Positions 26,192-35,400 of a stretch of DNA of 64,000 nucleotides are shown here, in pieces. A program made the translations under genes and the position numbers. Below the pieces are notes generated by a model. That model had not been told where the DNA came from, made no database searches, and saw only the letters and a list, made by a program, of their open reading frames with translations. Positions within the stretch are counted from its first letter, which is position 1, and each line of letters begins with the position of its first letter. Origin of the DNA: WTGA01 sp965214055. Its GTDB lineage: Bacteria > Pseudomonadota > Gammaproteobacteria > Arenicellales > Poriferihabitantaceae. The DNA lies in assembly GCA_965214055.1 (NCBI GenBank), contig OZ243931.1, forward strand, positions 2,604,001 to 2,668,000, written 5' to 3'.

Positions 26192-27400
26192 ATGATTCCC
26201 CGGGGAGCTCGGAAAGTTGTACAAACTCGCCTGAAACAGTTCGACAGTGTGGCGCTGATTGGCCCACGCCAGGTGGGCAAAACAACGCTGGCGCATCAGG
26301 TTGCGACCAGGTGGAGTAGCGGAGCGAAGTACCTGGATCTTGAAAATCCTTCGAACCGGCGTCTTCTGGATGATCCGGTTGAGTACCTTTCCGCAAATAC
26401 CGACCGGCTCATTGTTCTGGATGAGATTCACCGGATGCCCGGGCTATTCCAGGTATTGAGGGGACAGATCGACGAACGTCGTCGAATGGGCAGGAAGGAC
26501 GGAAAGTTCCTGATTCTCGGCTCGGCATCGATGGAACTTCTGCGCCAGTCGTCCGAAAGCCTGGCGGGCCGCATCAGTTTTGTAGAACTGGTGCCGCTCA
26601 CCTTGCCCGAAGTACGGGGGCAGGACATCGCCGTTGCCGGAGGGGCAGCGGTGGAAATCGACCGACTCTGGCTACAGGGCGGCTTTCCTCCCAGTTATCT
26701 TTACAGCGATGAGAGCACTAGTTTGCAGTGGCGGTTCGATTTCATCCAGACGTACCTGGAGCGTGATCTTCCACAATTCGGTCTGCAGGTGGATGCCGAA
26801 CGCATGAACCGATTCTGGCGCATGATCGCAAATGATCAGGGGGAGCTTTTTAATGCCCAGCGCTATGCAAGGTCCCTGGGGGTGAGCGGGCATACCGTTA
26901 CCCGTTATCTTGAAATCCTCCAGCGGTTGCTCATGATTCGACTGTTGCAGCCCTGGCATGCCAATATCGGCAAGCGCCTTGTCAAATCGCCCCGACCCTA
27001 TGTGCGGGACAGCGGTATCCTGCATGCATTTCTGGGCCTGCGCACCAAGGATGATCTCAGGTCTCACTCGGTGGCTGGCAGGAGTTGGGAAGGGTTTGTC
27101 ATCGAAAATCTTGTGAGTGCGGCCGCTGGCCGGGCAAGGCCATATTTTTATCGTACGAGTGCGGGTGCAGAGATAGACCTGGTATTGGAATTCGCCTCCG
27201 GAAATTGCTGGGCGATCGAAATCAAGTTGTCCAGTGCACCGAGCATAGATCGGGGCTATCTCAATGCAGTCAATGACACCGGAGCGGAACGAAGGCTGTT
27301 GGTACACAAGGGGGTGGAATCGTTTCCCATGCGCTATGGAGTCGAAGCAATGCCGTTGTTGGAAGCCATGAACGAAGTCAGTGTGGCGGTGAGCGCATGA
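26192..27400 (+). CDS. AAA_14/DUF4143 ATPase
   Basis: 402 residues. The P-loop GPRQVGKTTLAHQV (about residues 24-37) and Walker B LIVLDEIHRMP, followed by LILGSASMELLRQSSESLAG, define AAA_14. The C-terminal DUF4143 part contains winged-helix-like VSGHTVTRYLEIL and a PD-(D/E)XK-like core, AGAEIDLVLEF and WAIEIKLS. The family occurs widely in variable regions of bacterial genomes; its function is unproven. It is monocistronic here, downstream of a RelE/XRE pair and upstream of an IS relic. The ATG has AAGG immediately before it, too close for a normal Shine-Dalgarno, in line with a leaderless mRNA. Confidence 0.85.
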   Translation: MIPRGARKVVQTRLKQFDSVALIGPRQVGKTTLAHQVATRWSSGAKYLDLENPSNRRLLDDPVEYLSANTDRLIVLDEIHRMPGLFQVLRGQIDERRRMGRKDGKFLILGSASMELLRQSSESLAGRISFVELVPLTLPEVRGQDIAVAGGAAVEIDRLWLQGGFPPSYLYSDESTSLQWRFDFIQTYLERDLPQFGLQVDAERMNRFWRMIANDQGELFNAQRYARSLGVSGHTVTRYLEILQRLLMIRLLQPWHANIGKRLVKSPRPYVRDSGILHAFLGLRTKDDLRSHSVAGRSWEGFVIENLVSAAAGRARPYFYRTSAGAEIDLVLEFASGNCWAIEIKLSSAPSIDRGYLNAVNDTGAERRLLVHKGVESFPMRYGVEAMPLLEAMNEVSVAVSA

Positions 27401-27561
27401 ATTCCCAAGGAGCACAGGTTTCAGGAAAGCTGCCCCGGGTCGATCAGAATGGCAGGAGGCCTCTCATCACCCCAGCGTCCTGTTGACGGGTTGCGGGTGC
27501 CCTTTGTTATTCTGGGCGAGGCCGGGATGTGCAAGACAGGCTGATGGATGATTCCCTATCC

Positions 27562-27611
27562 CGAATAATTCATAAAAATGGAGTGAGAAAGAGAGTGAGG
27601 CCTCTTTTTAT
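27562..27611 (+). repeat. 50-bp repeat, copy 1 (left of IS1380 relic)
   Basis: This segment starts CGAATAATTCATAAAAATGG and ends GCCTCTTTTTAT. It is identical over all 50 bp to 37446-37495, in the same orientation. It sits 44 bp upstream of the decayed IS1380-family transposase frame, where the terminal region of the element would be expected. Confidence 0.85.
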
Positions 27612-27654
27612 GATATAATTCAATTAGTTATAATAATTACAGGACGACCTACTC

Positions 27655-28499
27655 GTGACAGATTGTGCTCAAAAAGTTATTTCATTTCCAGCCCTGAAAT
27701 GACGTTGGATCGAGGCTGAATTCACCGGCGGGGACATTACTTCGGATACCGGAGCACTGTTTCTAAGAGAAATAGACCGTTATTGGGGATTGCTCAAGGC
27801 CGTGGACAAGGCGATTCCCGATGAACGGGATCGACGCTATATCCAACATTCTCAGTTAAACCTGATAAGACAGCGGGTGTATGGTCTGGCACTGGGATAT
27901 GAGGACCTCAATGATCAGGATACGATGCGGTCCGACCCGGCGTTGGTGTATGCCGTGGAGTCGGATTAATCCCTGAGTAGGGCTTCGACTCTTTGTCGAT
28001 TAGAGAATCGCATGAAATCCCACGCTTGGCATTTCGCATGGGCCGACCCACGGCGGTGGCCTTGTATGAGGTCATGATCGAGACCTTTATTGCGTCGTTC
28101 AAGAAGCCTCCGGCGGAACTGATTCTGGACTTTGACGCTACCGATGATCGGGTCCATGGGGACCAGGAAGGCCGGCATTACAATGGCTATTACCATCATC
28201 ATTGTTTTTTGCCGCTTTATGTCTTTTGCGGGGACCAGTTACTGGTCAGTTATCTGCGACGCAGCAAGGGTCAGGCGAAGCACGCGTGGTGCATTCTGGC
28301 GTTGCTGGTCAATCGGTTCCGTCAGCAGTGGCCCGATGTGGAAATACTTTTCCGGGGAGATGCCCGGTTCTGCCGTCATGACATCATGACCTGGTGTGAA
28401 CGCTATGGGGTGGGGTATATCGTTGGAATTGGCCGCAATCAGCGGATTACGAAGCGGTCCCAGGTGACCCGCCTGAACAGTTCAGACCCTGTACCATGA
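27655..28499 (+). pseudogene. Decayed IS1380-family transposase
   Basis: Reading from GTG 27655 gives a transposase N-terminus interrupted at codon 16 by TGA (27700). It resumes as FTGGDITSDTGALFLREID, LIRQRVYGLALGYEDLND and is stopped again by TAA at 27967. After a frameshift near 28040 the DDE core continues in another frame: ELILDFDATDDRVHG, GYYHHHCFLPLYVFCGDQLL, VEILFRGDARFCRHDIM. This order is diagnostic of IS1380-type transposases. The frame ends at 28499, short of the usual C-terminus, so the gene has at least two nonsense mutations, one frameshift and a 3' truncation, and cannot be active. Confidence 0.88.
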
Positions 28500-28910
28500 C
28501 CTATGCTCCGAAACCCTGTTATCTTTCTTCAGCACTTTGGACTGACTCTGAGTACAGCGATTGAAAACTCCATGGAAAAGCACACACTGCTTCAGGCTCA
28601 CTTCAGGATTGGAAAACACTGCCCTGATTTCACCCAATATTGGCCCGATTCATTGGAAATGCCCGGTCAGCGACCCGAAAAGCCCTTTGCGACTTTTGAC
28701 TTTCCTTGCTTTGGGGGTTGAAAAGTATCGGGCTGTTTGGCTATAATTGTTCCATAAGAACCATTGATTGTTATCATAAGAAACCCTGGGGATTATGCCC
28801 ACAGGGTCAGGCAGGAGAATCTGGGCGTGAACCGGGTTCGGTTGTATTTACCCAGATTATACACAGCACATACACAATACAGAGATAAAACCAAAATAGA
28901 ATAGAACAGA
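28500..28910. other. Region after the IS relic
   Basis: About 410 bp with no supported gene. It may hold the decayed 3' part of the IS element, but no match to the 50-bp terminal sequence in inverted orientation is seen here. A TATAAT lies at about 28741 without a good -35. Confidence 0.35.
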
Positions 28911-28930
28911 AATCGGAATCGGAATCGGAA
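28911..28930 (+). repeat. Hexanucleotide repeat (AATCGG)3
   Basis: Three perfect AATCGG units plus AA. A short simple-sequence repeat about 490 bp upstream of the autotransporter and 120 bp upstream of the poly-C tract. Confidence 0.7.
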
Positions 28931-29049
28931 AGTTCCGTTACTAATTCATGATTACAAGGCAGGTCGAGTCGCCGTACCGCCGTGCCAGCATGACTACCCT
29001 CGTTACATGCCGGCATGCCTTTGTTTGGTCTACCGCCCCGCCTGAACCA

Positions 29050-29065
29050 CCCCCCCCCCCCCCCC
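29050..29065 (+). repeat. 16-nt poly-C homopolymer tract
   Basis: Sixteen consecutive C residues, by far the longest homopolymer noticed in the window, 335 bp upstream of the autotransporter ATG. Tracts of this length slip during replication and commonly act as phase-variation switches next to surface-protein genes. A TAG follows at 29068-29070, immediately before the signal-peptide ORF that starts at 29071. Confidence 0.9.
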
Positions 29066-29070
29066 GGTAG

Positions 29071-29352
29071 GTTTCCTCCGGCTCCCGCACCGCAGCGGGT
29101 TCTCGGCCTGTCGTCCGCCGTCTGTGGCGCGATTTTTCCACCGCGCTATTCTCCCTGGCGATGTTCGCAGCCGGAGTGCAGGCGTCCGCGCTGCTCAGCC
29201 GCCTCGGCCAGGCGGGCGGCCGTACCGGAACTTTGGGCAACGACCGCATCCAGCGGTTCACGACCGGCGACTACGCGAACGGATACAACCCGACCGGTGT
29301 CAAGATGGAGCCCACCAAACTGGATGCCAGTGATGTCGCCGGCGCCGCTTGA
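29071..29352 (+). pseudogene. Truncated signal-peptide ORF upstream of the autotransporter
   Basis: The frame open from just after the TAG at 29068 encodes an Arg-rich segment and a hydrophobic stretch (DFSTALFSLAMFAAGVQASA) resembling a signal peptide. It continues as QRFTTGDYANGYNPTGVKM, a pattern common in secreted surface proteins, and stops at TGA 29350. The first in-frame ATG is at 29161, inside the hydrophobic stretch, so the natural start is missing. It looks like the 5' remnant of a second surface-protein gene, in the same frame as the autotransporter but separated by a stop. Confidence 0.45.
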
Positions 29353-29400
29353 GCGATCAGCATCTGGACCGCCAACAGTTCTGTGCGTGCGGGTCCGACC

Positions 29401-32400
29401 ATGAAGGCCAGCACACACCGGCGTACCCCGATCCGTAGTGCCGCGTCCCGTGCACTCCTTCAGGTACTGGCCGCATGGGCGCTCGCCCTGCCGCTCCTCG
29501 CGTTGCTCGCGCCCGTCGCCGAAGCGAACTCGGCCAACTGTTCCGCGTCGAGCGGTCCCTACCCAGCCCACGAGGACTGGGTGTTCACGCCCGGGAGTCT
29601 CGACGCCGGCGACACCTTCCGCCTGCTCTTCGCAACAAGCGCGAAACGCAGCGCGGACTCTGTACTCCCGTCCGTGTACAACGACTTCGTGCGCACCGCC
29701 GCCAAGGGCGGACACGGTCAGATCCCCGCAAGCTGCGGGAACAGGTTCAACGCGATCATCTCGACGCAGTACGACTCTGCGCGGTTTAACACAAGGACCA
29801 GGGCGACCGACACCGACGCACCCATCTGGTGGGTGAAGGGCGAGAAGGTCGCAGACAACTACGCCGACTTCTACGACGGGTCCTGGGACAGCCGCATCGC
29901 AAGGAACGAGTACGGAACGACCCCCATCATCGATTACAGGGTATGGACCGGAAGCTTGTCGAACGGGCACCACCCCGGAACCGGCTACGCAGGCCACTTC
30001 GGCGTTGAGGTCCATCGAGGCCACCTCACCACGGGCGATCCACTGAACGCGGGAAGCACGAACAGCGGTGCCAAGTATCGCTTGTACGGTCTCTCGCCCA
30101 TCTTCACCGTGGTGAAGGCCCCGCGGCTTTCGATTTCGCTCAACAAGACTTCGGGGAACGAGCTGAATTCAGCGGGAGGCCATGCCACCATCACGGTCAA
30201 ACTCGACCAGACGCGCCCCAACGACACGTCGTTCAAGATGTGCGTCAAGAACACGAGCACCGCAACGTTTCGCACGAGCACCAGCACAAACGACCGCGAT
30301 TTCGACCTCTACGAGTACCGTCTCGACGCCCACGCTCAGCTCGTTGAGCTCGCCGTCGACGCCTCGAACTGCCACACGATGACGATCAAGAAGTTCACCT
30401 CAGAACACAAAGCCCGTCTGTTCTACTACGGAGACACCCTGAAGGAAGAGAACGAGACCGTGGTGCTCGAGCTGAAGGACCCGCCGTCGGACGTCAAGAT
30501 TGCCTCCTCCGGGGGCACCGCGACGTACACCATCACCAACGACGACTCCGAGCCCACCGTGACCATCACCGGCGGTGCAACGGCGTCCGAAGGCACCAAC
30601 GCGACCTTCACCGTCAAGTCGAGCCACGCCCCCACGCAAGCCCTCTCGGTCAAGGTGAACATCACCGAAGACGAAGACGCCGACACGGGGAAGGACCACG
30701 TCGCCGCCGACGACGAGGGCGTGCGCACGGTGACGGTCGCTGCGGGCAGCACGAGCCAGTCGTTCACGGTGCCAACGACCGAGGACTGGGTCGACGAGCC
30801 CGACGGCGTCATCACCGCGACCGTGCAGGCGGGGACCGGCTACGTCGTCGGGCAGGCCAACAAGTCCGCGCAGGTGAACGTCAAGGACGACGACACGCGC
30901 GGGTTCGTGTTCCGTCCCGAAAGGCTGAAGCTCAAGGAAGGGGGAAGCGCCACCTACACCGTGGCGCTCACCTCGCGCCCGCTCGACGAGCCCGAAGGCG
31001 TCACCGTCACGCTGACGCCCTTGGGCGACTTCACCGTGGACACCGACAGCAGCAAGGACGGCAACCAGACGACGCTGCGCTTCGACGCCGTGGGCGGGAA
31101 CCTCTGGCAGTCCGGACAGACGGTGAAGGTCACTGCGAACGAGGACGCGAACAGCACCGACGACACCACCGCCATCAACCACGAAGGGTCCGGTGCCGGT
31201 TACGGCCCACGCCCCGGCGCCGATTTCGGCGCGCTCCTGGGCATCGTAGTGACCGTCACCGACAACGACGTCCCGCACCTGGTGGTCGCGCCGACCGCGC
31301 TCAGCGTCACCGAAGGCGGCAGCGCGACCTTCACCGTGCAGCTCGGGACGCAGCCGTCCGCCGACGGGACCCTCGCGTTCGCCTCGACGAACCCGGACAT
31401 CACCTTCAACCCCGCGAGCCTCAGCTACTTCAAAAATGACAGTCACCAGACCCAGGGGTGGGACAAGGTGCGGACCGTGACCGTCCATGCCGCGAGCGAC
31501 AACGACATCGGCGACGACGCAGCGACCTTGACCGTGACCGCCTCAGGGGGCGACTACGAGGGCAAGACCGCGACCATCGCCGCCACCGTCACCGACACCA
31601 CCACCCCGGCGCTCGTGCTCTCGACCAGCACGCTCGCCGTCATGGAGGGCGCGAGCACCACCTACACGGTCAAGCTCGCCGCCAAGCCGACCGGGACGGT
31701 GACGGTCGCCATCGGGTCGAACAACGGCGACGTCATGGTCGATACCGACAACGATGACACCAACGGCAACCAGAACAGGCTCACCTTCAACGCCAACGGC
31801 AGCAACCTCTGGAGCACGGCACAGACCGTGAAGGTCACTGCACGCGGCGACGCCAACACCGCCAGCGAGGCCGTGACCCTCACCCACACCGCCTCGGGCG
31901 GCGGCTACGGCGCGGTCAGGAAGACGCTCTCGGGCACCGTCACCGACGACGGCAAGAAGACCGTCGCGTTCGCCCAAACGAACTACCCCGTCATCGAGGG
32001 CAAGGGGCCGGTGACGGTCACGCTCGTCATGTCCGAAGCGCGCACCTCGACCACCAACGTGAGGGTCTCCGCGACGCCGCTGACCGCGACGGGCAGCGGC
32101 GTGGATTACACCGGCCAGGCCTTTGTCGCGACGTTTGCGGCAGGGAGCACGAGCGCGACCTTCGAGATACCCATCACGGCGGACAACAATCTCGAGGATG
32201 CGGACGGAGAGACATTCCGGCTCGACATCTATGACGTCGACTTTCCGGGCGACCTGAAGAAGGTCAAACCCGACTTGGCCTACGTCACCATCTACGACGC
32301 GCCGGTCCTGTCCTTCACCCGCCCGGAGACGACGACGGTCTTCGAAGGCGGGCGTCCGCTCGAGTTCACCCTGAACGCCCGCGCGCCGTACTTCGACGAG

Positions 32401-35400
32401 ACCGACGGGTCGCACGGCTTTGCCCATGTCCGGCTGTCGGGACGGGCAAGCTCGTACAGCGACTATCGCATCGAGTACTGGTACCCCAACCTCGGCTGGC
32501 TGAAGGGGCGGAACCTCATCGCAATTCCGGTGGGTAAGCCGAGCGCCCGCGTACGCGTGACGGCGCTTGAAGACGGGCGCAAGGAAGGACGCGAGACGGC
32601 GACCCTCACGCTGATTGAGCTCCCGCAGGTCTACCGCGACACGGGGCAACCGTTCTATCGCGCAGGGAGCCCCCGCACGGTGAACTTCACCGTGGCCGAC
32701 CGCGAGACGGTGGAACCGCGCGTTGAGTCGATCGCGCATCACGACCCGGCCACATCGACGGCTGTTTCTCCGGCAAGCCTCACCTGGCGGGTGACCTTCG
32801 ACGAGGAGGTGCACGGTGTCGATGCGAGCGACTTCACGCTGACGGGCACCAGCGCGACGCTCGCCGTGACGCGGGTCGCGGGCACGCATGCGTTCGACGT
32901 CACCGCCTCGGGCGGGAACCTCGGGCGCATCACCGGCGGACAGGTCGTACTCGGCCTGGCGAGCGACAACGACATCACCGATGGCAGCAGCAACGCATTC
33001 ACCCGGTGGGACGAATTCACGAGCACGTACTGGGTCCACGACGGCACCACACCGCCGCCACTGCCGGTGGTGACGGTCGTGGTCACGAGCAACTCGGTGG
33101 TCGCCGAAGGCGCAAGGACACTCTTCACGGCGAGTCCGAGCGTGTCGCCGAGTACAAACCTGCAGCTCAATGTGACGATGGCCCAGAGCGGCGATTTCTT
33201 CCAGTCCGGCCACCTTGGCAAGCGATCGTTGTCGTACAGCCGTAGCGCGGGTAATTGGCAGTACGGCCCCCGCTCGCAGAACGACGCCGTCGACGAGCCT
33301 GACGGCAGCCTCACGCTGACCATCGACAGCGGCGACGGCTACACCGTCGGGAGCCCGCCCTCGGCGACGATTACGATCAGGGACGACGACCCGACGGTGG
33401 TGAGTCTCGCCCGTACGGGCACCGGCGCGGTGACCGAGGGCGGCACCGTCGAGCTTGACGTGACGCTCGCCCGCGCGCTCGTCGCCGGCGAGACCATCGA
33501 CGCACCGCTCGCCATCGGCGGCACGGGCGTGACCACCGGCGACTGGAGCGTAGGCAAGAAGTCGGGTGCGACCAACACGGGCGTGACGCTCCTCGATGCG
33601 GGCACCACGACCCCGAAGGTGCGCTTCGAGGGCGCGGGGGCGCAAACGGCGACGCTTGAGCTCACCGCGACGGCGGACGGCACGGTGGAGGGCGTCGAGA
33701 CCTTCACCGTCGCGCTCGGCGCGGACAGCGCCTTCGACGACTCAAGCCTCGGCACCAACGTCGGCGGCGGCGCCGACCCCCACGGCACGGACAACACCTT
33801 CGACGTGACGGTGAACGACGGCGCCGCCCCGCCGCCGGGCACGCCCGCGGTCGGGTTCGCCTCCGCCACCTCAAGCGCGGCCGAGGATGCCGGCACGCAC
33901 AACGTGACGCTCGACCTCGCCCCGGCGGCGCCCTCGGGCGGCCTTGACATTGCCTACGCCGTCACCGGCACGGCGATGGCGGGCAGCGGCAACGACTTCA
34001 CCATCGCGGGCTCGGGCACCCTCAGCGTCGCGGCCGGGGCGACCACGGCGAGCGTCCCCATTGCCATTATTGACGACAGCACCGACGACGACGCCGAGAC
34101 GGTGGTGCTGACGCTGAGCCCGGGCACGGGCTACACGCTCGGCGGCACGACGGTCCATACGCTGACCATTGCCGACAACGACGACCCAATCACGCCGACG
34201 GCTTGCGTGTCGGCGCAGTTGTTGAGCGACGTCCAGGGCTATGCGGGCGAGAACCGGCCGAACTCGCCGGACCATGTCGAGCGCTGGAGCCGGGTGCTCG
34301 CCGCCTTCGGGGAGAGCAACAGCTACGACAACAACCCGATGACCGCGAGCGAGGCGCAGACCCAGGCCGACAGGGGCTTGGCCCGCTGGGTGCCGGTGGT
34401 GACCGCGCTCGAATGCCTCGAGGGCACGCCGCCGCCGATTGTCCCCCAAGTCACGGTGCAGGGCGGCAGCGCCGTCACCGAGGGCGGCAATGCGGTGTTC
34501 ACCGTCAGCGCGAGCTCAAGTCCCGCGGCGGCCCTCACGGTGACGCTCACCGTTGCCGATGACGCGAGCAGCGATTTCTTAAGCGCCAGCGACCAGGGGG
34601 AGAAGACGGTCAGCATCGCCGCCGGCCAGACCTCCGCTACCCTGACGGTCCCGACGCAAAACGACAGCACCGACGAGGCCGACGGCAGCGTGACGGCCAC
34701 TGTCGCAAGCGGTACCGGCTACACCGTCGGGAGCCCCTCCACCGCCACGGTGGCAGTGAGTGACAACGACCCGACACCGCAAGGGACACCGGTCGTTCGC
34801 ATCGCCGCGGGCACCGGCGTCACCGAAGGCGCCAGCGCCGAGTTCACGCTTACCGCATCACCCGCCCCGACCGCGTCCATCACCATCAACGTCGCCGTCA
34901 CGCAGAGCGGCGACTTCGCGACGAGCGGACAAGCCGGGACGCGCAGCGTCACCATTGGGTCGAGCGGCACCGCGACGCTCACCGTCGCCACCGACGACGA
35001 CAGCACTGACGAGACGAACGGCAGCATCACCGCCACCGTGCAGACGGGCACCGGGTACACCGCGCACGGGACACAAAACGCCGCTACGGTTGCAGTGGAC
35101 GACGACGACGCCCCGACGTTAAGCATCACGGGCGGCGCCGGCATCACCGAAGGGGGAACCGCAGCGTTCACCCTTACGGCAAGCCCGGCGCCGGCAGCCG
35201 CCATCACCGTCAACGTCGCCATCACGCAGAGCGGCGACTTCGCGACGAGCGGACAGACGGGGACGCGCACCGTCACCATCGGGTCGAGCGGCACCGGCAC
35301 CGTCAATGTCACGACCATCAACGACACCGCCGACGAAGCGAACGGGGCCATCACCGCCACCGTGCAGGCGGGCACCGGCTACACGGTCGCGACGGCGCCG

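Noticed and set aside
29015..29404. 129-codon frame running through the poly-C tract
   Set aside because: The translation is a low-complexity Pro/Arg/Ser-rich sequence; the other frame from 29071 is the protein-like one.
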